A program made the translations under genes and the position numbers. This document shows positions 36,304 to 43,782 of a stretch of 64,000 nt of DNA, one piece after another (positions within the stretch are counted from its first letter, which is position 1; the number at the start of each line of letters is the position of its first letter). The stretch comes from Gracilibacillus ureilyticus. GTDB taxonomy: Bacteria > Bacillota > Bacilli > Bacillales > Amphibacillaceae. The stretch is from positions 248,001 to 312,000 of the forward strand of contig NZ_FOGL01000001.1 of assembly GCF_900111195.1 (NCBI RefSeq), read 5' to 3'. The notes below the pieces were generated by a model. It saw only the letters and a program-made list of their open reading frames with translations, was not told the DNA's origin and did not search any database.

Positions 36304-37491
36304 TTGTTAAAAAGAACCATAATTTCTTTATTTACAGCAATGCTGATATTTCAATCCTCAGTAAGTATGTCGGTTCTTGCAGAAGAAACAACAGCTACCG
36401 ATCAAAATCAATTTACACAAGGTGATGCAGAACAATCGCAATCTATTGATACAGAGGGTACGCACGAAGGGGAACTAATTCAGGAACAAACAGCAGATGG
36501 TGAGAAGACACAGCAACAGGAATATGATGAAGAAAATGATTCAGCTGAACAGAGCCAGAATGTTGAAATTGAATTAAATCAGGAGCAATCAGTTGAGAAG
36601 GCTGATGAAATCGTGGCAGGTCAGGAACAAGAGGCAAGTCTTTTAGCATCTCAATCTCAGGAAATTAATGGAAATAATCAGGATCAGAACCAGGTTATCA
36701 TCTCCGAACAGAAACAGTCGGTTGAAACAGCTGGCGCAATTGCTGATGCTAATCAACAGCAAAAAGCAAATATTTCGACAAAACAGAAAGAAAAGTTATC
36801 TGATCAAGTAAACGTGCAGAAACAAAGTACGGATATTTCTTTAGAACAAATCCAGACGGTGAGAACATCTGGAGAAGCTCAAAATGATCAGAATCAAAAT
36901 CTTTCTGTAAATCGCAAAAGTTCAACAGAAGAGGAAAACAATGTTACTGTAGAAACAGAGAGTGTTGTAACAATTAAAAAAGATGATATTTTTGATGTAA
37001 GTCAATCGATTACTCATAATGGCGAAAAAGTAAAAGAATATAATTATTCCGATATCAAATTGGTCAATGGCTATTTCGAGAATTCAGAGGACTTTGTTCG
37101 TAACTACAGTTGGGGCAAGGTCTATATTTCGAATAAGTTAGTTGTTCAAAGGGATAGTAACGAGATGATTCATACATTTATGGATAGCCTGATTAGAATG
37201 GAAACAAAAGAAGAAAGGCCAAAACCTAAAAGTAAACCGGTTAAGAAACCGGATAAAGATTCTGATAGTGATGGTCTCACTGATAAAGAAGAAAGAAAAT
37301 CAGGTACTGACCCGTATATAGTTGATACAGATGGTGACGGTTTAACAGATTACGAGGAAGTCAAAGTTTACTTTACGAATCCATTAATGATTGATTCGGA
37401 TGAAGATGGATTATCAGATTATTTTGAAGTTGCTTATCATAATGATGAGATCGCATTTTTTAACTTCATACAAAAATCCACAGTAAAATAA
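36304..37491 (+). CDS. Secreted Gln-rich protein with calcium-binding TSP3-like repeats
   Basis: A 395-residue exported protein, 60 bases after the repeat-protein gene and probably co-transcribed. Signal peptide about 26 residues (cut near VLA-EE). Residues 30-200 have Q-x-Q or Q-x-Q-x-Q pairs every 10-12 residues (QSQ, QEQ, QQQ, QDQNQ, QKQ), the same rhythm as the half-repeat of its neighbour but more acidic. Residues 215-300 are a unique non-repetitive domain. After a Lys/Pro linker come three calcium loops: DSDSDGLTDKEE, DTDGDGLTDYEE and DSDEDGLSDYFE (319-375). Start TTG 36304 after AGGTGA. It could be a nucleator, anchor or cap for the neighbour; this is inference. Confidence 0.78.
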   Translation: MLKRTIISLFTAMLIFQSSVSMSVLAEETTATDQNQFTQGDAEQSQSIDTEGTHEGELIQEQTADGEKTQQQEYDEENDSAEQSQNVEIELNQEQSVEKADEIVAGQEQEASLLASQSQEINGNNQDQNQVIISEQKQSVETAGAIADANQQQKANISTKQKEKLSDQVNVQKQSTDISLEQIQTVRTSGEAQNDQNQNLSVNRKSSTEEENNVTVETESVVTIKKDDIFDVSQSITHNGEKVKEYNYSDIKLVNGYFENSEDFVRNYSWGKVYISNKLVVQRDSNEMIHTFMDSLIRMETKEERPKPKSKPVKKPDKDSDSDGLTDKEERKSGTDPYIVDTDGDGLTDYEEVKVYFTNPLMIDSDEDGLSDYFEVAYHNDEIAFFNFIQKSTVK

Positions 37492-37497
37492 GAAATG

Positions 37498-37544
37498 AAT
37501 ACATACATACCAGGAATGGATTTTTCCTGGTGTGTATGTATTTT
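37498..37544 (+). terminator. Terminator of the repeat-protein operon
   Basis: An 18-base arm at 37498-37515 pairs with 37525-37542 (CCAGGA/TCCTGG at the tip, ATACATAC/GTATGTAT below), followed by TTTT. Confidence 0.85.
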
Positions 37545-37661
37545 AATTTGAGGTGAATTATACTTTTCGAACCGTAAAAGGGCGGAAGAATCTGGTGGTT
37601 ACTTACGGAATTATTTAACCTTTATTCTAGTTTACATAATATTTATTATGAGAAGTTAATA

Positions 37662-37712
37662 AAATACAAGTCTCACCATCTCAATGCGCAAGTATACTTA
37701 AGATAGTGAGAC
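37662..37712 (-). terminator. Stem-loop after the Rieske oxidoreductase gene
   Basis: GTCTCACTATCT (37712-37701 on the minus strand) pairs with AGATGGTGAGAC (37681-37670) with one non-Watson-Crick pair, followed by TTGTATTTT. Confidence 0.65.
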
Positions 37713-37717
37713 GAAAC

Positions 37718-39232
37718 CTAATTTGAAAAGTCGATTTTATTTAATGGTTCGATTGCTGGTCCTTCAATTACTGCTCCATCATACTGAAACCTTGAACCAT
37801 GGCATGGACAATCCCAGCTTTTTTCTGTGTCGTTCCAGTTTACTTCACAGCCTAAATGTGTACATGTAGTATCTACTGCATGTATTTTATTTTGACTATC
37901 TTTAAATAATCCAATCGTTTGTCCATGATGCTTCATTTTCATTGCAGAATTTTGCTTTAATTGGTCGATTTCATCATTCTTAGTACCGATTTTCCCCATA
38001 ATATATTCTTTTGCTACATTGGTATTCATTGTTATAAACTTCTTTAAATCGGGATCTGCATGAAATCTCGTTGGCCGGTACAGATCAATATACGGATTAT
38101 CTTTTTGTAATATCATATCTGTTATTACGTTTGCTGCTACCATACTATTCGTCATGCCCCATTTTCTATAACCTGTTGCAACAAAGATCTCTTCACGGTT
38201 TTTATTTAACCTTCCTATATATGGGAGCTTATCCAGTGTTGTATAATCTTGAGCAGACCATTCATACATCCGTTCTTTCACATCAAATTTTGTTTGAGCA
38301 AGCTCCTTCAAGTTATCATATGGTGTATTGTTTTCATTGTATTGGCCTGTTTTGTGGTTTTCCCCACCTAAAAGCCAAATTTCCTGATTATTATGTTGCA
38401 CAGTTCTTAGAGAACGTGCGGGCTGATCTACACTCAAATACATACCACCAGGATATTTACTGTTTGAAGTAAAACCTGTGACATAGGATCTTGAAGGATA
38501 CATCCTTGCACTGTAAAATGCTTCCCCTTCAAAGAACGGAAAATGTGTTGCAATAATTACCTGATCACACACTATAGTCTGCTGGTTAACAGCTCTTACA
38601 ACACGATGGTCATTACTATCAATATCATATACCGAAGTATTTTCGTAAATTTTGCCACCATGTTCAATGATCACATCTACCAGTGCCTTCATATACTGCA
38701 TTGGGTGGAATTGTGCCTGATTTCTCATTTTCAATGCATATTTAATTGGAAAATTTACCGGTATCTCTAATAATCCTTCCCCATCGATATTCAATTTACG
38801 GTAAGACTCAAATTCAGCTTCTAATTTTCGTTGATTTTGTTCATTGTTAGTAAACAAATAGGCATCTTGCTTCTCAAATTGGCATTTTATCTCATGTTTC
38901 TGGATTATCTCTTCAATTTTGTCCATTGCATCCATCTGGCTTAGAAAATACATACTTGCTTGTTCCATCCCAAAATGAGAAATAAACTCATTGTAAACCA
39001 TCCCATGTTGTGCTGTAATCTTGGCAGTAGTGTGGCCCGAAGTTCCATTCCCAATTCTATCGCGATCAACTACAACCACGTTTACGCCATTTGTTGCCAG
39101 TAAATATGCAGCCGTAAGACCGGTTAATCCTGCTCCTATGATAGTAACTTCTGTTTTTTCGTTTTTATTTAATGTAGGGAATTTTTCAATAACCGATCCT
39201 TCCTGCCATAAAGGAATACGTAAATGTTCCAT
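37718..39232 (-). CDS. FAD-dependent oxidoreductase with C-terminal Rieske domain (YhfW-like)
   Basis: A 504-residue cytoplasmic redox protein of unknown substrate, like B. subtilis YhfW. The N-terminal DAO-type FAD domain has VTIIGAGLTGLTAAYLLATN and VVVVDRDRIGNGTSGHTTAK; ATGYRKWGMTNSM closes the FAD site near residue 375. The last 90 residues form a Rieske 2Fe-2S domain with CTHLGCEVNW and CPCHGSRF (CxH...CxxH). ATG 39232 is chosen because AAAGGAAG precedes it; in-frame codons up to 39274 lack one. Single gene, divergent from acyP. Confidence 0.88.
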   Translation of the reverse strand: MEHLRIPLWQEGSVIEKFPTLNKNEKTEVTIIGAGLTGLTAAYLLATNGVNVVVVDRDRIGNGTSGHTTAKITAQHGMVYNEFISHFGMEQASMYFLSQMDAMDKIEEIIQKHEIKCQFEKQDAYLFTNNEQNQRKLEAEFESYRKLNIDGEGLLEIPVNFPIKYALKMRNQAQFHPMQYMKALVDVIIEHGGKIYENTSVYDIDSNDHRVVRAVNQQTIVCDQVIIATHFPFFEGEAFYSARMYPSRSYVTGFTSNSKYPGGMYLSVDQPARSLRTVQHNNQEIWLLGGENHKTGQYNENNTPYDNLKELAQTKFDVKERMYEWSAQDYTTLDKLPYIGRLNKNREEIFVATGYRKWGMTNSMVAANVITDMILQKDNPYIDLYRPTRFHADPDLKKFITMNTNVAKEYIMGKIGTKNDEIDQLKQNSAMKMKHHGQTIGLFKDSQNKIHAVDTTCTHLGCEVNWNDTEKSWDCPCHGSRFQYDGAVIEGPAIEPLNKIDFSN

Positions 39233-39356
39233 TCTATCTTCCTTTCTCATTCCATCTATACTTAGCATGGCCAATTACTGCAGGATTATGACATCTTTTC
39301 AGCAGACTTTGAAGCAGAATAGAACAAGTGTTATGATGAAACGAGGGGTGATAATT

Positions 39357-39632
39357 ATGAGAGAATTCCATCTAATTGTTGAAGGAAAGGTTCAGGGAGT
39401 TGGTTTCCGTTATTTTACACAAAGTACAGCAATGGAAAATAACATTACCGGATGGGTGAAAAATCTTGAAGACGGATCTGTGGAGATAGTTGCCCAGGGT
39501 GAAGAGAACGATATACACACTTTTATTGATAAAGTCAGGAAAGGACCATCTATGTTTGCTAAAGTAAGTAACATAGGAATAGAAAAGAATCCGATTGACA
39601 CTACCTTTAAGAAATTTGAAATCAGGCATTAA
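39357..39632 (+). CDS. acyP: Acylphosphatase
   Basis: A 91-residue enzyme hydrolysing acyl phosphates. GKVQGVGFRYFTQSTA holds the phosphate-binding Arg and GWVKNLEDGSVEIVAQG the catalytic Asn; length and fold are standard. ATG 39357 follows GAGGGGTGAT. A much longer in-frame reading upstream (from 39021) runs antisense over the oxidoreductase gene and is not real. Convergent with the ferredoxin gene, sharing a terminator. Confidence 0.94.
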   Translation: MREFHLIVEGKVQGVGFRYFTQSTAMENNITGWVKNLEDGSVEIVAQGEENDIHTFIDKVRKGPSMFAKVSNIGIEKNPIDTTFKKFEIRH

Positions 39633-39659
39633 GAAAGCCCACTATAAAAGTGGGCTTTC
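39633..39659. terminator. Bidirectional terminator between acyP and ferredoxin
   Basis: GAAAGCCCACT (39633-39643) pairs perfectly with AGTGGGCTTTC (39649-39659), five-base loop; both stops are within a few bases. Confidence 0.85.
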
Positions 39660-39661
39660 AA

Positions 39662-39901
39662 TTAGCTTTCTTCAAAAAATTTCCGATTTAAAGCAATGTA
39701 TTCATGCTCTTCATCAGGTACTTCATCTTCCATATAGATCGCTTCAACAGGACATACTGCTTCACAGGCACCACAATCTATGCAAATATCTGGATCGATA
39801 TAAAACATGTCTTTTCCTTCTTCTATACAATCTACAGGGCAAACTTCTACGCATTCGCCTGCTTTCTCTACTTTACAAGGCGATGTAATAACAAATGCCA
39901 A
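39662..39901 (-). CDS. Ferredoxin with two iron-sulphur clusters (FdxA-like)
   Basis: A 79-residue electron carrier. The first motif C-x7-C-x3-CP (SPCKVEKAGECVEVCPVDC) typically holds a 3Fe-4S cluster (or 4Fe with the extra Cys), and the second, CIDCGACEAVCP, a 4Fe-4S cluster, so it is a 7Fe/8Fe type rather than the single-cluster Fer of B. subtilis. The C-terminal tail is acidic. Preceded by AGGAGG. Partner enzymes are not evident from the neighbourhood. Confidence 0.92.
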   Translation of the reverse strand: MAFVITSPCKVEKAGECVEVCPVDCIEEGKDMFYIDPDICIDCGACEAVCPVEAIYMEDEVPDEEHEYIALNRKFFEES

Positions 39902-40024
39902 GACTGTCCCCTCCTTTAATCAGAATCAAACTATGTATCTTCCTATACATTTTACCATATTTTAAAAAGCCCGAATACAATTATAGCTTAAATATCAATA
40001 TTTTCAACTGTTTTCATGGGAAGA

Positions 40025-40573
40025 TTACTCCCAGATTCTTTCAATAACCTCTTCACCACCGACCCGCTGTACCAAAAATATGTCGGGATTGGTTAGTGCT
40101 TTCCAGCCATGAAAACCAAAATCAACCTGGAATTTTTCTAACATGAGTGCTAATAAATTTCCATGTGTTACAATAATCGTTGAATCATACTGATCGTTTG
40201 ACAAACACTCTTCCAGGACTGTATTAGCTCTATTAAATGCTTCCTTAGAGGATTCACCACCAGGTAACTTAAATTGATAATTATGAAAAGACTCTTCTAG
40301 AATTTCAAACCAGTCATCAATAGGTTCATCACTAAGGGTACGTTCTTTTAACCTATCATCAATTTCTATTTCTATTTCTAATTCACTTGCAAGAGGTCTA
40401 ATGGTTTCCTTTGCTCTCAAATAAGGACTGGAAATAATTCGATCAACAGGAAAACTTAACTGTTTCACAACTTTCGCTAATTCATATGCCTGTACATTTC
40501 CTTCTTTTGATAGCGGAGAATCCTTATGTTGCCCCGTTGCATCACAATGCCGAATTAATAGTATTCTTTTCAT
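40025..40573 (-). CDS. Histidine phosphatase family protein
   Basis: A 182-residue phosphoglycerate-mutase-like phosphatase. The catalytic box is LLIRHCDATGQHKDSPLSKEG, with RHC in place of the usual RHG; the phospho-accepting His is intact. RIISSPYLRAKETIRPLA holds the second Arg, and IIVTHGNLLALML the second His. Substrate unknown. It is separated from neighbours by about 100 bases on each side and looks monocistronic. Confidence 0.85.
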   Translation of the reverse strand: MKRILLIRHCDATGQHKDSPLSKEGNVQAYELAKVVKQLSFPVDRIISSPYLRAKETIRPLASELEIEIEIDDRLKERTLSDEPIDDWFEILEESFHNYQFKLPGGESSKEAFNRANTVLEECLSNDQYDSTIIVTHGNLLALMLEKFQVDFGFHGWKALTNPDIFLVQRVGGEEVIERIWE

Positions 40574-40665
40574 AAATATCAGCTCCTAAGGTGAATCTAT
40601 AAAAAGTTCCACATGATTAAATGTACCTAATATTTATATTTTCCACAATAAATTAAACTTAAACA

Positions 40666-40869
40666 TCAGACCTCTTCAAAATATTCTTTGCGGAATCCGG
40701 CAATGCGGTCTGTGTTATCAATAATAAAGTAAAATTCCTCAGTCTCATTTTTCACTTCATACTCTTTACCTTTTGTCAGGACAGAATTCACTTTATATTT
40801 TTTAGCATTTGTGTGAATGCACTTAATTGTTTTATTTGTTACATGATTTTCCCACGTTTTGTGTATCAT
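40666..40869 (-). CDS. Small uncharacterised protein (DUF6501-like)
   Basis: A 67-residue protein, MIHKTWENHVTNKTIKCIHT... to FRKEYFEEV, preceded by AAGGAGG. The pattern (basic start, VLTKGKEYEVKNETEEFYFIIDN, G-F-R-K-E-Y-F end) is one I associate with a conserved small family of bacilli, DUF6501; the assignment is from memory. Function unknown. Confidence 0.7.
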   Translation of the reverse strand: MIHKTWENHVTNKTIKCIHTNAKKYKVNSVLTKGKEYEVKNETEEFYFIIDNTDRIAGFRKEYFEEV

Positions 40870-40947
40870 TAGTCTTACCTCCTTCTATAGTATTATGATA
40901 CCACTATTCAAGATTAATACAAGCAGACATTAGTTTACATAATGTTA

Positions 40948-41985
40948 TTATTGTTTACTCCAAATCCTTGTTAATATATATGGCATGATTAAAATAATCA
41001 GTAACATTCTAACTAATTGCAGAGATCCGACGATCGCTGGATCTGCACCTACTTCGTGTGCGGTAATAGCCATTTCCACAAGCCCGCCCGGTGCCATACT
41101 AAGCATTCCTGTGGCAAAACTTAAACCTGACATGGAAGAAAAAATGTAACCAAACAGAACGGATATGAGAATAATAGCACAAGTAAAACAAAAATAAAGC
41201 ATCGTATATTTTCCGGCTTTCTTTATATCCTTCCAATCGATTGATAAACCTAAATGAATACCAATAGAGACTTGAGCGAAATGAAATAGCAAAGGATGCA
41301 ATGAGATGATTGGAACTCCAAATATATTGAAGATGGCAATGAAAATCATTGGGATTAACACATGTGCTGCAGGTATTTTGTATTGGAGCAGGTGTGCCAG
41401 GAAATAAAAAACCCCGTAAAAAAAGACTGTCCAAACAGGTGCAGTATGAACTGCCGTTATATCTTTATAACTATTTGCAACTGGTTCTGAGAAGATATAG
41501 GTAGCGATAATCGGCACAATAAATAATACACTTAGTAACCGGATAGTATGGAAGATAGCTACTAGTCCTGTGTTCGATTTCAAAGAATCACTCATTGCTA
41601 CCATAACGGATAATCCTCCAGGTACACTGCCAAGTACACCGGTAATTTGCTCCATTTTCGCAATTTTTGCAATCAGAACACCGCTCAACATCGAGATTGC
41701 AATAAGAGCGATGGTAAAAAATAAGAATGGCAGGAAATACGGCATTACCTGAGAGATGGTCGCAGCAGTAAACGTTGCACCAATTTGTACCCCGGTAATT
41801 CCGAAACTGATATGGCGTACTTCCTCATTTAACTGATAGCTCGAATTCCCCCACTGTTTTAAAAGAAAAACGCCAATTAATGGACCTAATATCCAGGGAA
41901 GAGGCAGTTTAAATATGAAAAAGACACCAGTTATTATGAGAGCAATACCATACATCTTTATATATTTCATAACAATTGATTTCAA
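40948..41985 (-). CDS. AbrB-family integral membrane protein
   Basis: A 345-residue, very hydrophobic protein of about ten helices, belonging to the membrane 'AbrB duplication' family, unrelated to the DNA-binding AbrB. It shows the twofold plan: LPLPWILGPLIGVFLL and GVLGSVPGGLSVMVAMSDSL in the first half, FGVPIISLHPLLFHFAQVSIG and LSMAPGGLVEMAITAHEVGADPA in the second, each with a conserved P-G-G-L(S/V) hinge. Probably a transporter of small organic molecules; substrate unknown. TTG 41985 is the apparent start but ATG 41970 is possible. Confidence 0.82.
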   Translation of the reverse strand: MKSIVMKYIKMYGIALIITGVFFIFKLPLPWILGPLIGVFLLKQWGNSSYQLNEEVRHISFGITGVQIGATFTAATISQVMPYFLPFLFFTIALIAISMLSGVLIAKIAKMEQITGVLGSVPGGLSVMVAMSDSLKSNTGLVAIFHTIRLLSVLFIVPIIATYIFSEPVANSYKDITAVHTAPVWTVFFYGVFYFLAHLLQYKIPAAHVLIPMIFIAIFNIFGVPIISLHPLLFHFAQVSIGIHLGLSIDWKDIKKAGKYTMLYFCFTCAIILISVLFGYIFSSMSGLSFATGMLSMAPGGLVEMAITAHEVGADPAIVGSLQLVRMLLIILIMPYILTRIWSKQ

Positions 41986-42009
41986 TGCGACTCACACCTC
42001 TAGAATAAA

Positions 42010-42042
42010 GTAAAAGAACTTGGTGTTAACAAGTTCTTTTAC
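42010..42042 (-). terminator. Terminator of msrAB
   Basis: GTAAAAGAACTTG (42010-42022) is perfectly complementary to CAAGTTCTTTTAC (42030-42042); on the minus strand a T-rich stretch follows. Confidence 0.8.
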
Positions 42043-42050
42043 TAGGGAAA

Positions 42051-43013
42051 TTAGTTAAACAAATGTAGAAATTGTTCTAATCCTTCTTCGGCAAGTTTCT
42101 CTTTTGGGATAAAACGAAGTGCTGCAGAGTTAATACAGTAACGCATCCCCCCCTGGTCGATCGGACCATCATCAAAAACATGACCTAAATGGGAATCTGC
42201 TTCATCGCTTCTCACTTCAATTCTTCTCATACCATGAGATGTATCAAGGTTTTCTTTAATCCTTTGTCTGTTCAATGGTTTAGTAAAGCTTGGCCATCCG
42301 CAGCCGGCGTCGTATTGATCAGTTGTTGAAAACAGAGGTTCCCCGCTCACAATATCTACATATATACCTTCTTTATTGTTGTTCCAATATTCATTCATAA
42401 ATGGACGTTCAGTACCATTTTCCTGTGTAACATGGTATTGAATCGGATTAAGTATTTTCTTAAGCTCATCTTTAGAAAATTTCTTTTTCCAATGTTTTTT
42501 TATAAAGTCAGCTCTTCCTGATCCTTTTTTATAGAGCTGATAATGAAAACTCTGTTTTTTATAATAATCCTGATGTTTTTCTTCTGCAGGATAAAAAGGC
42601 TTTGCTGGAAGTATTTCCGTAACAATCGGCTGATCGAATTTACCGCTTTCCGCTAAACTCTTCTTAGAGGATTCTGCTAATTCTTTTTGCTTTTCATTCG
42701 TATAATAAATCGCTGTCCGGTAAGAGTCCCCTCTGTCATTGAATTGTCCATCAGGATCTGTGGGATCTATCTGCTGCCAAAATAACTCCAGTAACTTTGT
42801 ATATGGAAAAACTTCCGGTTCAAAAGTAATTTCAACGGCTTCCCGGTGACCTGTCGTATTTGAACAAACCTCTTCATATGTTGGATGAGGCTTATCTCCA
42901 CCTGTATACCCAGAAGTAATGCTAATAATTCCTGGCTGCTCATCAAATGGTTCTACCATACACCAGAAACAGCCACCTGCAAAAATAGCTTTTTCAATTG
43001 ATTGATTACCCAT
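42051..43013 (-). CDS. msrAB: Bifunctional methionine sulfoxide reductase MsrA-MsrB
   Basis: Repairs both stereoisomers of methionine sulfoxide; 320 residues. The MsrA domain (1-160) has the catalytic Cys in [13 protein letters not shown] and [15 protein letters not shown]. The MsrB domain (175-320) has [33 protein letters not shown] and the catalytic Cys in [11 protein letters not shown]. The paired CxxC zinc motifs of many MsrB proteins are absent, as in the zinc-free B. subtilis type. B. subtilis has separate msrA and msrB; fusion in one chain is common elsewhere. ATG 43013 is best spaced from AGGAGGG. Confidence 0.95.
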   Translation of the reverse strand: MGNQSIEKAIFAGGCFWCMVEPFDEQPGIISITSGYTGGDKPHPTYEEVCSNTTGHREAVEITFEPEVFPYTKLLELFWQQIDPTDPDGQFNDRGDSYRTAIYYTNEKQKELAESSKKSLAESGKFDQPIVTEILPAKPFYPAEEKHQDYYKKQSFHYQLYKKGSGRADFIKKHWKKKFSKDELKKILNPIQYHVTQENGTERPFMNEYWNNNKEGIYVDIVSGEPLFSTTDQYDAGCGWPSFTKPLNRQRIKENLDTSHGMRRIEVRSDEADSHLGHVFDDGPIDQGGMRYCINSAALRFIPKEKLAEEGLEQFLHLFN

Positions 43014-43102
43014 CAATTACCCTCCTAACATCATGTTAGTAATATTGTGCGGCTGATTTAAAAAAAAAGCAAGTGGTCTGTTTCAGGTTTAGTTTATCGT
43101 GT

Positions 43103-43612
43103 TTAGATAAACAGTTTTGGGCGGGACTCTGCTGTCCTTTCTGTATTATACTCTTGCTCTTCTGTATCCCACTGAAATTCTTCTTCAGATTGAACGTCTT
43201 TCATATTTAATTCATCAACAGATTCATTGAATTCCTTATCTTCATTATCTCCATCTTCTTTGTTTATTTCATTTAATGCTTTCATCATGTTAAATATTTT
43301 AGGTGCATTTTTTATCATCGGACCATATTCTTTAATTAATGGAGTAGCCTGCTGAGCCACCTTCAATACTTGCTGAACATTATTTAATGTCCCCATTAAA
43401 TTGGACCCGCCGGTACTTCCACTAAAACCTGCAGTAGTCGTTGCAGCTTTTCCAGGTAAAAATCTTTGTAACAAGCCTTGAATACCTTTTTGATTAACGG
43501 GTAATTGTTGCGGCAGACCTCCACGCTGTGGCATCATTTGCATAAAGTTACCATGCTGAAACGGCTGCTGCTGAAACATTGGCGGCTGATTTGGAGGCCG
43601 AAACATATTCAT
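43103..43612 (-). CDS. YqfQ/VrrA-like protein, probable spore coat or outer-layer protein
   Basis: About 169 residues. An N-terminal Pro/Gln/Met-rich section (FRPPNQPPMFQQQPFQHGNF) leads to a conserved helical core, GIQGLLQRFLPG, ... LNNVQQVLKVAQQATPLIKEYGPMIKNAPKIFNMMKAL, then an acidic tail. This resembles YqfQ/VrrA of Bacillus; function unknown. The upstream promoter AC-N17-CATATACTA is a full sigma-K match. Exact start between 43618 and 43612 is uncertain. It lies downstream of sbcC but has its own promoter. Confidence 0.75.
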   Translation of the reverse strand: MNMFRPPNQPPMFQQQPFQHGNFMQMMPQRGGLPQQLPVNQKGIQGLLQRFLPGKAATTTAGFSGSTGGSNLMGTLNNVQQVLKVAQQATPLIKEYGPMIKNAPKIFNMMKALNEINKEDGDNEDKEFNESVDELNMKDVQSEEEFQWDTEEQEYNTERTAESRPKLFI

Positions 43613-43643
43613 ACACATCTATCCCTTCTTTATCTTCTGAGGA

Positions 43644-43671
43644 TAGTATATGATCCCTGCCTTTTTTCCGT
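43644..43671 (-). promoter_or_regulatory. Sigma-K-type promoter for the YqfQ-like gene
   Basis: On the minus strand, AC (43671-43670), exactly 17 bases, CATATACTA (43652-43644), which fits CATANNNTA fully; about 30 bases before the start codon. Confidence 0.6.
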
Positions 43672-43782
43672 ATAGGCATTCCATAACAGGAAATATAAAA
43701 TAAAGTGGATTATTTCCTGGGCAAGCGCATAATATGACATAGCTGAACGGTTCACTTGTTCCTTTTTGTAACAATATGAAAC

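Noticed and set aside
34381-37491. Direct homology to curli CsgA/CsgB
   Set aside because: The Q-x-Q and N spacing is similar in style but the curlin consensus and csg accessory genes are absent; only a structural analogy is proposed.
39021-39356. N-terminal extension of acylphosphatase
   Set aside because: Antisense to the FAD/Rieske gene; the family is about 91 residues and a good ribosome site precedes ATG 39357.
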